Positions 17,357 through 25,330 of a DNA stretch of 64,000 nt are shown here, in pieces. The notes under the pieces were generated by a model. The model saw nothing but the letters and a program-made list of their open reading frames with translations, was not told where the DNA came from and did no database searches. A program made the translations under genes and the position numbers. The stretch lies in assembly GCF_008638365.1 (NCBI RefSeq), contig NZ_VWVU01000024.1:44012-108011 (forward strand), given 5' to 3'. How positions within the stretch are numbered: position 1 is the stretch's first letter; each line of letters begins with the position of its first letter. This DNA comes from Nocardiopsis quinghaiensis (lineage in GTDB: Bacteria > Actinomycetota > Actinomycetes > Streptosporangiales > Streptosporangiaceae).

Positions 17357-17503
17357 TCAGAGAGCGCTCGGCCGCGCCCCGTCCCGGAGGCGCTCGACGA
17401 CGGAGACCAGGCCCCGCCATACCTGTTCGGTGTCGGGGCCGCTGGCGCGGGCGTAGCGGGACAGTTCACCGGGACCGTCGGTGGCCAGCCACAGGTCGCG
17501 CAC
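17357..17503 (-). CDS. Possible small hypothetical protein, 48 residues
   Basis: GTG at 17503 is preceded by GAGGA at a good distance, and the frame has GC-rich third positions: it starts MRDLWLATDGPGELSRYARAS and ends VSVVERLRDGARPSAL. An A/T-rich stretch that could hold a promoter lies at 17515-17545. No family is recognised and the ORF may be fortuitous; the frame can be read from further upstream. Confidence 0.35.
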   Translation of the reverse strand: MRDLWLATDGPGELSRYARASGPDTEQVWRGLVSVVERLRDGARPSAL

Positions 17504-17632
17504 GGGCGTCCTCACTACGGAATGGTGAAATCGTCGTAAACGTGTGCCAAGTCGACGCTGCGCCACCGACGTGCCCATCCCCGGGTGTTTCGCTTGCCGG
17601 ACGGGCCATCACCACGCGACGGAGGGGGCGTC

Positions 17633-18244
17633 ATGGCGGAGGCGACCGAGGGGGATCCGCGCACGCGACGGCGCGGTCCACGGAGCAACTGGGTGCCGTT
17701 GGGTGTGGCCGCCGGAGCCGTCGCCCTGCTGGTGGTGGCCTGGCCGCTGGTCAACGCGCTGCTGCCCGGCTCCGAGTCCGTCTCCTCCGACGACCCCGTG
17801 CCCGTGGGATCCGGGGGCGGTTACCAGGCGTCCCTGACCTTCCCCCAGGAGGGATGGTCACTGAACACCGGTGCCAGCCAGGCCGGACACACCTACCGCT
17901 TCCACCGCGGTCCCGTGGAGCTGACGCTCAACTCGGTCACACCCGCGGCCTCGCCGCCGCCCAGCACCAGGGAACTGTGGGAGGGCATGAGCCGCCTCGT
18001 CCGCGCCGGTGAGGCGTCGGCGCGGTTGAGCGAGCCGGAGGCCATCTCCACCCGTGACGGCGACGACGGGCTGACCGGAACCCTGGAGAGCGGCTCCCGG
18101 CGCGGCACCGCTGTGGTCTACCCCTCTCCCAACAGACGCATGGCCGTGGAGATGACCCTCGCCGGGCGCGAGGCGACCACGGCCGACATCGCCGCGGTCG
18201 CCGACGTCGTCCGCACGGTGTCCTTCACCAGGGAGGACTCGTGA
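17633..18244 (+). CDS. Membrane-anchored protein of unknown function
   Basis: A 203-residue protein with a basic N-terminus (about 1-20), one transmembrane helix (about 22-44, VPLGVAAGAVALLVVAWPLVNALL) and an extracytoplasmic domain of about 155 residues. The outer domain has segments such as SLTFPQEGWSLNTGASQAG and ends VVRTVSFTRED, a layout seen in actinobacterial membrane-anchored PsbP/LpqN-like domains, but I cannot assign it firmly. The ATG at 17633 follows GGAGGGGG. Its TGA overlaps the GTG of the PrsW-like gene by four bases, so both products are made together; it could be a substrate or a partner of that protease. Confidence 0.75.
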   Translation: MAEATEGDPRTRRRGPRSNWVPLGVAAGAVALLVVAWPLVNALLPGSESVSSDDPVPVGSGGGYQASLTFPQEGWSLNTGASQAGHTYRFHRGPVELTLNSVTPAASPPPSTRELWEGMSRLVRAGEASARLSEPEAISTRDGDDGLTGTLESGSRRGTAVVYPSPNRRMAVEMTLAGREATTADIAAVADVVRTVSFTREDS

Positions 18245-19395
18245 ACCACGGATCCGAGGAGCCGAGCGCACCGGGCGCGACCGACCGGGGGTCGGTGCCG
18301 TCTCCGCGCAGGGCCCACCGGGGCGGGCCCGGTCGCGGGCACGCCGCCGACCGGGCCCCGGACGGGCGGCCCGAGCGCGGCCAGCGGCTGCCGTCGCTGG
18401 CCGCGCTCGTGCTGGTCGTCGTGCTGTGCGCGGCGGGACTGGTCTTCCTGGCGCTGCAGTTCGCGGGGCTGGCGCGCGTCTTCTCCTCCGAGGCGGCGCT
18501 GGCCGTGCTCCTCGGAGCGGTGACGCTGGCCTTCGGGTTCTGGGTGCTGCGCCGGATCCGCCCGGTGCGTGCCCCCGCCCTGAACGCCTCCCTGACCGCG
18601 GTGGCCTGGGGCCTGACCGCCGCGCCCGCCGCCGGGGTCCTGGCCAACGACGGCCTGTCGTCGATCTGGGCCAAGGGTCTGGGGCTGGCCTTCTCCGGGG
18701 TCTGGGGCCCCGCGCTGACCGCCCCGCTCAACGAGGAGGTCCTCAAGCTGGCCGGGATCGTGCTGGTCGCGGTGGCCTTCCCCCGCGCGGTGCGGGGCCC
18801 GGTGGACGGGTTCGCGATCGGCTCCCTGGCCGGCCTGGGCTTCGAGGTCTCGGAGAACGTCATCTACTCGATGAACGCGGTGGTCCAGTCGGGCGGCACC
18901 GGCGGCGTGGTGCCGGTGGTGCAGACGTTCATCCTGCGTGTGGGCCTGGCCGGTCTGGGCTCGCACTGGGCGATGTCGGCGATCGCGGGCACCGCGGTGG
19001 GTCTGCTGGCCGCCGCGGCGTGGCGGCCCGGCACGCGCCGCGCGATCGGCGCCGCCGCCCTGGTGGTGCTCGCGATGGCGCTGCACTGGCTGGTGGACTC
19101 GCCGCTGCTGAGCGGACTCCCGGGCATGCTCCTCAAGGTCGCCGTGGTCTTCCTGACCACGATGGCGGTGTACTTCACGGTCCGGTACGCCTACCGGCGC
19201 CGGGTGCGCGGGGCCCTGGCGTCCGAGGGCGAGGCGCTGGGCATGCGGCGGTCGGCGTCGGTGGCCCTGGCCAGTCGGCACGGCCGCCGCAGGGAGCTGC
19301 ACCACGTGGCGCGCCCGGAGCAGCCCGACGTGGAGCGGCGCCAGGAGCAGATGCTGGCGATCGCCGAGGACCGGGCGGCACGGTGCACGCCCTGA
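18241..19395 (+). CDS. PrsW-family intramembrane metalloprotease
   Basis: A 384-residue polytopic membrane protein. After a disordered, Arg/Pro-rich N-terminus (1-50) about eight hydrophobic helices follow. The PrsW signature is present: NEEVLK at residues 164-169, FEVSEN at 201-206, H242 in GSHWAMSAIAG and H282 in ALHWLVDSP. PrsW proteases cut membrane-bound anti-sigma factors or similar single-pass proteins; CaaX proteases share the same core. The single-pass protein encoded just upstream and translationally coupled to it (GTGA overlap) is a possible target. The C-terminal 75 residues are hydrophilic and charged. Confidence 0.85.
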   Translation: MNHGSEEPSAPGATDRGSVPSPRRAHRGGPGRGHAADRAPDGRPERGQRLPSLAALVLVVVLCAAGLVFLALQFAGLARVFSSEAALAVLLGAVTLAFGFWVLRRIRPVRAPALNASLTAVAWGLTAAPAAGVLANDGLSSIWAKGLGLAFSGVWGPALTAPLNEEVLKLAGIVLVAVAFPRAVRGPVDGFAIGSLAGLGFEVSENVIYSMNAVVQSGGTGGVVPVVQTFILRVGLAGLGSHWAMSAIAGTAVGLLAAAAWRPGTRRAIGAAALVVLAMALHWLVDSPLLSGLPGMLLKVAVVFLTTMAVYFTVRYAYRRRVRGALASEGEALGMRRSASVALASRHGRRRELHHVARPEQPDVERRQEQMLAIAEDRAARCTP

Positions 19396-19486
19396 CCGGT
19401 CCCCGCGGGCGTCTCCGCCCCGGTCGCGGAAGGCGCCCGCGGAGCCGTGCATTTTCATCGGCGGCAGTGTGGGCATAACGTGCCGC

Positions 19487-20164
19487 ATGGGCGAGCGAGC
19501 ACGAAGGAGCAAGAGGACGACACCACCGAGGACGGGACGGGGGCGCACACGCGACCCCAGCCTCACACCGCGGGCACTGGCCGCGGCACGGGCCGAGTAC
19601 GGCAGGGCGGGCTGGGCCTCGTTCACCCTGGACGGGGTGGCCCGCAGGGCCGGGGTCGGCAAGGCCGCCCTCTACCGGCGCTGGCCCACCAAGGAGCGCC
19701 TGCTCGCCGACGCCATCGGGGAGCACCCCCGGCTGCCGGTCCCGGCCGACACCGGCAGCCTGCGCGGCGACGCACGCGCGCTGGCGGCGGCGCTGCTCGA
19801 CCACTTCCTGGCCCCGGCCGGACGGGTCACCCTGCGCGTGGCCGTGGACGCCGCCACGGGCCTGGAGGCCTTCGCGTCCTTCCGCGAACAGCTCGTGCGC
19901 GCCCACCGCGACGGGGTCGCGGACATGGCGCGACGGGCCGTCGAACGCGGTGAGCTGGCCCCGGGCACCGACACGGGACCCTTCGGTGAGGCGCTGTACG
20001 GGGCGGTCCTGGTGCACGCCATGTCCGTGGACCCCCACCGGCGCGAGCACACCCGGGAGCACGCGGACGAGCACGCGTTCCCGCTCGCCGACTTCGCGCT
20101 GGCCTCCCTGACCGGCGGTTCCGGGGACACCGCGGGGGCCGCCGGGAGTCCTCCCCGGGGCTGA
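19487..20164 (+). CDS. TetR-family transcriptional regulator
   Basis: A 225-residue repressor. The N-terminal helix-turn-helix is clear: AAARAEYGRAGWASFTLDGVARRAGVGKAALYRRWPTKERLLADAI, at about residues 33-80, after a basic tail of some 30 residues. The C-terminal ligand domain is helical and not assignable. The ATG at 19487 has no ribosome site, but TAACGT lies five bases upstream, fitting the TANNNT -10 element of a leaderless mRNA; the GTG at 19469 is an alternative. It ends 18 bases before the convergent pyrimidine reductase gene. Its target may be its own promoter or the PrsW operon. Confidence 0.85.
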   Translation: MGERARRSKRTTPPRTGRGRTRDPSLTPRALAAARAEYGRAGWASFTLDGVARRAGVGKAALYRRWPTKERLLADAIGEHPRLPVPADTGSLRGDARALAAALLDHFLAPAGRVTLRVAVDAATGLEAFASFREQLVRAHRDGVADMARRAVERGELAPGTDTGPFGEALYGAVLVHAMSVDPHRREHTREHADEHAFPLADFALASLTGGSGDTAGAAGSPPRG

Positions 20165-20182
20165 GCACGCCCGGTTCCCCGC

Positions 20183-20950
20183 TCAGGCGCCGGAACGCAG
20201 CCAGCGCTGCAGGAGGGTGCCCCCGGACTCGATCACCACGCCGGGCACGAGGGCGTGGTCGGCCGCCGTGCCCACCGCGATGCGCTGTTCGAGCCCTCCG
20301 GCCAGCAGCGGCACGACCGTCAGGCACAGCTCGTCGAGCAGGCCGGCGGCGGCCACGTCGGCCAGCAGGCGGGGCCCGCCCTCGCACAGGATCCGGGGCA
20401 GCCCGCGGTCGGACAGGGCCGCGACGGCGGCGGGCAGGTCCACGCTCTGGTCACCGCACACCAGCACGCGGTCCTCCCCCAGCGCGTGGCGCGCGCGGCC
20501 GAGGGCCTCGGCTCCGGCCGCCCCACAGGTCACCAGCAGCACCCCGCCGCCGTCCTCGGCCCTGTCGGCCAACAGCGGCGGCACCCGGCCGGTAGCGCTG
20601 ACCACGGCCAGTTCCGGATGGGCGGCGCGCCCCTCGGCGACGGCACGGGACAGCAGGTCACGGGTGCGCGGACGCGTGTGCCGGTAGCCCTCGACGCGGG
20701 CGGTGCCGGCGCCGACCAGCACCACGTCGGCCAGGTCGCGCAGGAGCGTGTACACCACCTGGTCGGCGGGGGTGTTGATGCTTCCCGTACGCCCGTCGTT
20801 GCCCGCGGCGGCACCGTCCAGGGTGGCGACCATGTTCGCGCGCAGCCACGGCCGGTCGGGGTAGACGTAGAGCCGTTCCAGGGCGGAGGCGTCGAGCGCG
20901 TCCCCCGGGGAGCCCGCCCCGGGGACGGCGTCGTTCAGAAGGAGCCGCAC
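20183..20950 (-). CDS. Pyrimidine reductase family protein (RibD C-terminal/DHFR-like)
   Basis: A 255-residue protein of the RibD C-terminal domain family, which in riboflavin synthesis reduces a ribosylamino-pyrimidine with NADPH. Family features include RPWLRANMVATLDGAAAG near the N-terminus, ADVVLVGAGTARVEGY as the cofactor-binding loop, and ILCEGGPRLLADVAAAGLLDELCLTVVPLLAGG near the end. No deaminase domain is fused, and no other rib gene is in the window, so the exact substrate is open. The GTG at 20950 starts inside the end of the upstream LigB-like gene (16-base overlap). Confidence 0.85.
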   Translation of the reverse strand: MRLLLNDAVPGAGSPGDALDASALERLYVYPDRPWLRANMVATLDGAAAGNDGRTGSINTPADQVVYTLLRDLADVVLVGAGTARVEGYRHTRPRTRDLLSRAVAEGRAAHPELAVVSATGRVPPLLADRAEDGGGVLLVTCGAAGAEALGRARHALGEDRVLVCGDQSVDLPAAVAALSDRGLPRILCEGGPRLLADVAAAGLLDELCLTVVPLLAGGLEQRIAVGTAADHALVPGVVIESGGTLLQRWLRSGA

Positions 20951-21630
20951 GGCCACACCGCCACGAAGTACATGACCCCGAACGGGTCGTCGGCGTAGAG
21001 CACCTCCGGCCCCACCGGGTCTCCGGTCGCGGCGAGCGCGTGCGCCATGACCTGGAACGCGGCCCGGCCCGCCACCATCAGGTCGGCGGCGAGGACGGGG
21101 TCCAGACGCAGCAGGCCCGCCCGGTCTCCCTCGGACAGGCAGCGGCGGACCTCCTCGTCGAAGCCGAAGGCGCGTTCGTCCAGGTGCCCGGGCGCCCTCG
21201 TGCCGCGCCGGGCGCTGCCGTCGCCCATGACGAGCAGGGCGACCCGTTCGGCGCGGTCGGCGACACGGCGGCCCAGCGCCTCCGCCTCGGCCGCGGAGGC
21301 GTCCCAGGCCACGGTGGCCATCTCCACGCGCCCGCGGTACCCGGCCGAGTCGAGCAGTCGCCGAGCCACGCCCAGGCTCAGCGGCAGCGTCCGTTCCGGG
21401 GGGACCCGCTCTCCCGTGCCGCCGTACCCGCGGACCGGGACGAGCCGTTCGGTGCGCCTCCCCGAGGAGTCGTGCCCGCCGACGACGACCAGCACGTCCG
21501 GGGAGCGTGCGGCCAACGCCTCCAGGGCCGACTCGCACTCCGTGCGCAGTTCGGCCGCCACGTCCTGGCCTCCGCTGAGCTCGCGCATCAGCAGCGGCGG
21601 GTGCGGGCAGACGGCGGTTGCGACGATCAC
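20935..21630 (-). CDS. LigB-like class III extradiol dioxygenase-fold protein
   Basis: A 231-residue protein with the LigB/MEMO-type layout: an N-terminal VCPHPPLLMREL with the metal-site His region, LVVVGGHD in the middle, and VALLVMGDGSA followed by a helical C-terminus. Dioxygenases of this fold open catechol rings using Fe(II). Small actinobacterial relatives next to folate genes are uncharacterised, so catalysis here is unproven. The GTG at 21630 follows GGAGG. It lies 10 bases downstream of the dihydropteroate synthase-like gene and overlaps the pyrimidine reductase gene, so the row is one operon. Confidence 0.65.
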   Translation of the reverse strand: MIVATAVCPHPPLLMRELSGGQDVAAELRTECESALEALAARSPDVLVVVGGHDSSGRRTERLVPVRGYGGTGERVPPERTLPLSLGVARRLLDSAGYRGRVEMATVAWDASAAEAEALGRRVADRAERVALLVMGDGSARRGTRAPGHLDERAFGFDEEVRRCLSEGDRAGLLRLDPVLAADLMVAGRAAFQVMAHALAATGDPVGPEVLYADDPFGVMYFVAVWPCGSF

Positions 21631-21640
21631 GCGTACCTCC

Positions 21641-22501
21641 TCACGCCAGTCCCCGAACGGCCCGTGCGGGGGGACGGACTCCCCGGATGGTGGCGACCAT
21701 GTCGAGTACCTGGCGGGTCTCGGTCACCTCGTGGACCCGGTAGACCTGCGCGCCGTGCCAGGCGCACACGGCGGTCGCCGCGAGCGTGCCGGTCAGGCGC
21801 TCCCCCACCGGCAGGTCCAGGGTCTCGCCGACGAAGTCCTTGTTGGACAGCGACACCAGTACCGGCCGGCCGGTGGCGGTCATCTCGTCCAGGCGCCGGG
21901 TCAGCTCCAGGGAGTGCCAGGTGTTCTTGCCGAAGTCGTGCGCCGGGTCGATGATCGCCGACGCCGGGTCCACGCCCAGGGACACCGCGCGCTCGGCCTG
22001 GGCGACCGTGTCGTCGATGGCCTCGCGCACCACGTCCCCGTAGTGCGGCCGGTGCGGGCGGGTGCGCGGGGTGACCCCGCCGGTGTGGGTGCACACCAGG
22101 GCCGCGCCGAACTCGGCGGCGACCTCGGCCAACTCCGGGTCGTAGCCGCCCCAGGCGTCGTTGAGCAGGTCGGCCCCGGCCTCGCACACCGCCCGGCCCA
22201 CGGACGCGCGCCAGGTGTCCACGCTGATGACCAGGTGGGGGAACTCGGCACGGACGGCGGCCACGAAGTCCACGATGCGGCGCTTCTCCTCCTCGGCGCC
22301 GATCTCCTCGCCGGGCGCCGCCTTGACACCGCCGATGTCGACGATGTCGGCGCCCTCGGCCACGACCCCGCGCACGCGTTCGAGGGCGGCCCCGCCGTCC
22401 CAGGTGGCGCCCTTGTCGTAGAAGGAGTCGGGGGTGCGGTTGACGATCGCCATGACCAGCGTGGTGTCCGCGTCGTACTCCCGACCGCGCAGTCTCAGCA
22501 C
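21641..22501 (-). CDS. folP2: Dihydropteroate synthase family protein (FolP2-like)
   Basis: A 286-residue TIM-barrel protein of the dihydropteroate synthase family. MAIVNRTPDSFYDKGATWD is the pterin-site signature region, VDIGGVKAAPGEEI the second signature in altered form (the usual GGESTRPG is not conserved), and VSVDTWRASVG, LNDAWGG, SLSNKDFVGE follow. It is immediately downstream of gpgS, as folP2 is in mycobacteria, where FolP2 lacks normal dihydropteroate synthase activity. I therefore think it does not make folate, though I cannot exclude it. The GTG at 22501 follows GGAGGGAG and overlaps the gpgS stop by seven bases. Confidence 0.8.
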   Translation of the reverse strand: MLRLRGREYDADTTLVMAIVNRTPDSFYDKGATWDGGAALERVRGVVAEGADIVDIGGVKAAPGEEIGAEEEKRRIVDFVAAVRAEFPHLVISVDTWRASVGRAVCEAGADLLNDAWGGYDPELAEVAAEFGAALVCTHTGGVTPRTRPHRPHYGDVVREAIDDTVAQAERAVSLGVDPASAIIDPAHDFGKNTWHSLELTRRLDEMTATGRPVLVSLSNKDFVGETLDLPVGERLTGTLAATAVCAWHGAQVYRVHEVTETRQVLDMVATIRGVRPPARAVRGLA

Positions 22502-23520
22502 CGGCCGACCACTCCCTCCAGGACCTCCGTGTCCCCGGCGCCGACCTCGGCCGCCGGTGGGCGCTCCACGATGTGGACCGTAGTGTCCAGCTGCTGTCCG
22601 CGCCGCTCCCCGTCGCCGAACTGGCGTATCCGGACCGCGTCGGTGCCGTGGTCGATCCCGGCCCGGCGGTCGGCGACCGCGAGCAGCTCGGTGGCCATCG
22701 CGCCCAGGCCGCGCAGCGACTGGTGGCGGTGGGCGCGGCGGCCCAGGTCCACCTGCGCGACGGCGTCCACGCCGTACCGCAGGGCGGTGTCGACCAGCAC
22801 GGCGAGTTCGACGCCGTAGCCGGTGGGCACCGAGAGCCGCTCGAACAGTTCGCGGCGTACGGCCCACTCCCCTGACAGGGGCTGGACCACGCCCGACAGC
22901 TGGGGCCAGCGCAGGGCGATGGTGGGGCGGGCCACGAGTTCGGTGACCCGGCCGCCCTCGTGGGAGGCCGCTGTCTCCTCTGGGCCCTCGGTGCCTGGTC
23001 CGCCACCGGTGCCGTGGGGCTTCCCGGCCGTGCCCGACCGGTCCAGCACCCGGTCGTAGAAGCCCTTGACCAGGCTCACGCCGGGTTCGGTGAGCAGCGG
23101 GCCGAGCAGCCCGGACACGAAGTGGGTGTCCCACTCGACCAGGTCGGCGTCCATGAAGGCGATGACGTCGCCGGAGGTGGCGAAGAGCGACTTCCACATG
23201 GCCTCGCCCTTGCCCCGGTGGTGGCCCAGTTCGGGGCGCACCTCGCCGACGCGGTGGACGACGGCCCCGGCGGCGCGTGCGCGGGCGCCGGTGTCGTCGG
23301 TGGAGTCGGAGTCCATGACGACGATCTCGTCCAGCAGGGGCGCCTCCTCCTGGAGCTCCGCGCGGACCCGGGCGACGATGCCGCCGACGGTCGCCGCCTC
23401 GTTGCGCGCCGGGATCACCAGGCTGATCGTGCTTCCCCGCCGCCGTTTGAGTTCGACCAGGCGATCGACCGTCCAGTCCGAGGACCGGTAGGTGCGACGC
23501 TCGAACCACTCGTTGTCCAC
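22495..23520 (-). CDS. gpgS: Glucosyl-3-phosphoglycerate synthase
   Basis: A 341-residue GT-A glycosyltransferase that transfers glucose from a nucleotide-glucose to 3-phosphoglycerate, the first step to glucosylglycerate and methylglucose lipopolysaccharides. Seen are the N-terminal nucleotide-binding segment SLVIPARNEAATVGGIV, VVMDSDSTDDTGARARAAGA, the metal-binding DxD in IAFMDADLVEWD, and KGFYDR followed by ELVARP and LSGEWAVRR, all typical of GpgS. A Gly/Pro/Glu-rich insertion at about 165-190 (GTAGKPHGTGGGPGTEGPEE) looks like a flexible loop. The GTG at 23520 follows GGGAGGC. Synteny with folP2 supports the assignment. Confidence 0.9.
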   Translation of the reverse strand: MDNEWFERRTYRSSDWTVDRLVELKRRRGSTISLVIPARNEAATVGGIVARVRAELQEEAPLLDEIVVMDSDSTDDTGARARAAGAVVHRVGEVRPELGHHRGKGEAMWKSLFATSGDVIAFMDADLVEWDTHFVSGLLGPLLTEPGVSLVKGFYDRVLDRSGTAGKPHGTGGGPGTEGPEETAASHEGGRVTELVARPTIALRWPQLSGVVQPLSGEWAVRRELFERLSVPTGYGVELAVLVDTALRYGVDAVAQVDLGRRAHRHQSLRGLGAMATELLAVADRRAGIDHGTDAVRIRQFGDGERRGQQLDTTVHIVERPPAAEVGAGDTEVLEGVVGRC

Positions 23521-23627
23521 AAAGCCTCCCCCGGCGGCCAACACTAGGGCACACCCCACCGTGGGAGCCCGTCGGTCCGGGCTTTTCCCGGGCGTGGTCT
23601 CCCCCACCCGCGGGTGGGGGTCCCCGT

Positions 23628-24371
23628 TCACCGGGCCGTGCGGGCGGTGGGCCGTCCCCCCGCGTGGAAGGCGGCGGCGCGCTCGGTGAGCCAGCCGAAC
23701 AGGGTGGGGTCCTCCCCCATCTCCGGGTGCCACTGCACGCCGACGACCCGGTCGTCGGCGGCGTACTCGACGGCCTCCACGGTTCCGTCGTCGGCCCAGG
23801 CCGTGGCCACCACTCCCTCTCCCAGGCCGGCCACGGCCTGGTGGTGGTAGGTGGGCACCTCCAGCCGGGTCCGGCCGAGGATCCGGGCGAGGCGCGAGTC
23901 GGCGTCGACGGTGACCGGATGGCCGTCGAACACCCCGGGCCTCTGGCGGTGTCCGTCGTGGCCCACCGCGTCGGGCAGGTGCTGGTGGAGGCTGCCGCCC
24001 CGGGCCACGTTGAGCAGCTGCATCCCCCGGCACACGCCCAGCACCGGCATGCCCCGGGCCAGTGCGCCCGCGAGCAGGTCGCTCTCGGCCGAGTCCCGCA
24101 CGCCCTGGACCCCGGCGGTGTGCTCCCCGGCGCCCTGGCCGTAGCGGTCCGGGGCGATGTCGCCACCGCCCGCCAGCAGCAGACCGTCCAGGCGGTCCAC
24201 CGCACCGGCCGCGCCGGCCGCGCCGGTGACCGGGGGCAGCAGCACCGGGACGGCCCCGGAGGCGGCGACGGCGTCCACGTAGGCACGCGGCAGCAGGGCC
24301 GCGGCCATGTCCCAGACCCGGCCCCATCGTGCCTGCTCGGCGTAGGTGGAGATTCCGATGACAGGTGGCAC
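23628..24371 (-). CDS. Class I glutamine amidotransferase-like hydrolase (PuuD/gamma-Glu-GABA type)
   Basis: A 247-residue protein of the gamma-glutamyl-gamma-aminobutyrate hydrolase group. The N-terminus IGISTYAEQARWG is typical, LLLAGGGDIAPDRYG precedes the nucleophile, the catalytic Cys is in GVCRGMQLLNVARGG, and the His-Glu pair is in VQWHPEMGED. It should hydrolyse a gamma-glutamyl amide in polyamine or related catabolism; the substrate is inferred from family only. The GTG at 24371 follows GAGGGGAG. It is divergent from the TetR gene. Confidence 0.85.
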   Translation of the reverse strand: MPPVIGISTYAEQARWGRVWDMAAALLPRAYVDAVAASGAVPVLLPPVTGAAGAAGAVDRLDGLLLAGGGDIAPDRYGQGAGEHTAGVQGVRDSAESDLLAGALARGMPVLGVCRGMQLLNVARGGSLHQHLPDAVGHDGHRQRPGVFDGHPVTVDADSRLARILGRTRLEVPTYHHQAVAGLGEGVVATAWADDGTVEAVEYAADDRVVGVQWHPEMGEDPTLFGWLTERAAAFHAGGRPTARTAR

Positions 24372-24464
24372 TGCGCTCCCCTCTGAGCTGGTTCGGGAGA
24401 AAGCGTACGGGGTGGCGGAGGGCTCCCGTGAGGCACTCCTCCTTTTCTGGAACTCGATTACGTG

Positions 24465-24476
24465 TTACCTTGGTAA
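24465..24476. promoter_or_regulatory. Inverted repeat TTACC-TT-GGTAA, probable TetR operator
   Basis: TTACC at 24465-24469 and GGTAA at 24472-24476 form a perfect inverted repeat that touches the ATG at 24476 of the TetR gene. Its position in a divergent promoter region fits an autoregulatory operator for that TetR protein. Confidence 0.55.
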
Positions 24477-25330
24477 TGATGTCAGAACCAAGCAACCCAC
24501 CCGTCCCGGCCGACCTCGTGAACGCGGCCCTTCGCGCCGCGGAGAGCCGGGGAAAGGACGTGGCCGACGTGCCCCTGGTCGCCATCGCGGAGGAGGCGGG
24601 CGTCTCCCGCAGCACCCTGCTGCGCCGCGTGGGCGGTTCGCGCCGGGCGCTGGACGGGGCGGTGCGCGCCTCGGGCGTGGACCCGGGCGGGCGGCCTCCG
24701 GTGCGGGAGCGCTCGATCGAGGCCGGGGCCCGTCTGGTCAGCGAGCAGGGCCTGGGCTCGGCCACGCTGGAGGCGGTCGCCGCCTCCGCCGGGTGCTCGG
24801 TGCACAGCCTCTACGCGACCTTCGGCGGCCGCGACGAGCTGCTCCGCGCGATCTTCGAGCGCTACAGCCCCATCCTGGACCTGGAGGCGGCCCTCGCCGG
24901 GCCGGAGGAGGACCTGGCCGCGCGGGTCCACGGGATCCACCACCTGCTGGGCCGCGGGTTCGGCCGCGAGCCCCGGGTGCTGCCCGCCATGCTCGCCGAC
25001 GTGTTCGCCCGTCCCGAGGGGCCCACCGTCGACATGCTCGCCCGGTTCTTCTTCCCCCGCCTGCTCGCCGGGCTGGGCGGATGGCTGGCCGAGGAGGTCG
25101 CGGCGGGCCGGATCCGCGACCTGCCGGTCCCCCTGCTCATGCAACAGCTGCTCGGTCCGCTCGCCGTGCACTTCATGCTGCGCCCGGCACTGGAAAGGGT
25201 CCCGGGTGTGGAGTTCCCCGAGGCGGAGGAGGTCTGTTCGGTCTTCGCCGACGCGTTCCTGCGCACCGCCGCGGTCCCGGAGGGGCCGTCCCACCCGGAC
25301 CACCCGAACACGAGCCTGGAGTCGCGATGA
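24476..25330 (+). CDS. TetR-family regulator with two helix-turn-helix units
   Basis: A 284-residue protein. The second unit (about residues 78-125, GARLVSEQGLGSATLEAVAASAGCSVHSLYATFGGRDELLRAI) is a textbook TetR N-terminal domain. The first (about 12-62, DVPLVAIAEEAGVSRSTLLRRVGGSRRALDGAV) has the same pattern, so the protein seems to carry two DNA-binding units in tandem; ordinary TetR proteins have one and about 200 residues. Two ATG codons stand in series at 24476 and 24479. The TGA overlaps the ATG of the flavin monooxygenase gene by four bases, so it probably regulates that gene in response to its substrate. Confidence 0.85.
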   Translation: MMSEPSNPPVPADLVNAALRAAESRGKDVADVPLVAIAEEAGVSRSTLLRRVGGSRRALDGAVRASGVDPGGRPPVRERSIEAGARLVSEQGLGSATLEAVAASAGCSVHSLYATFGGRDELLRAIFERYSPILDLEAALAGPEEDLAARVHGIHHLLGRGFGREPRVLPAMLADVFARPEGPTVDMLARFFFPRLLAGLGGWLAEEVAAGRIRDLPVPLLMQQLLGPLAVHFMLRPALERVPGVEFPEAEEVCSVFADAFLRTAAVPEGPSHPDHPNTSLESR

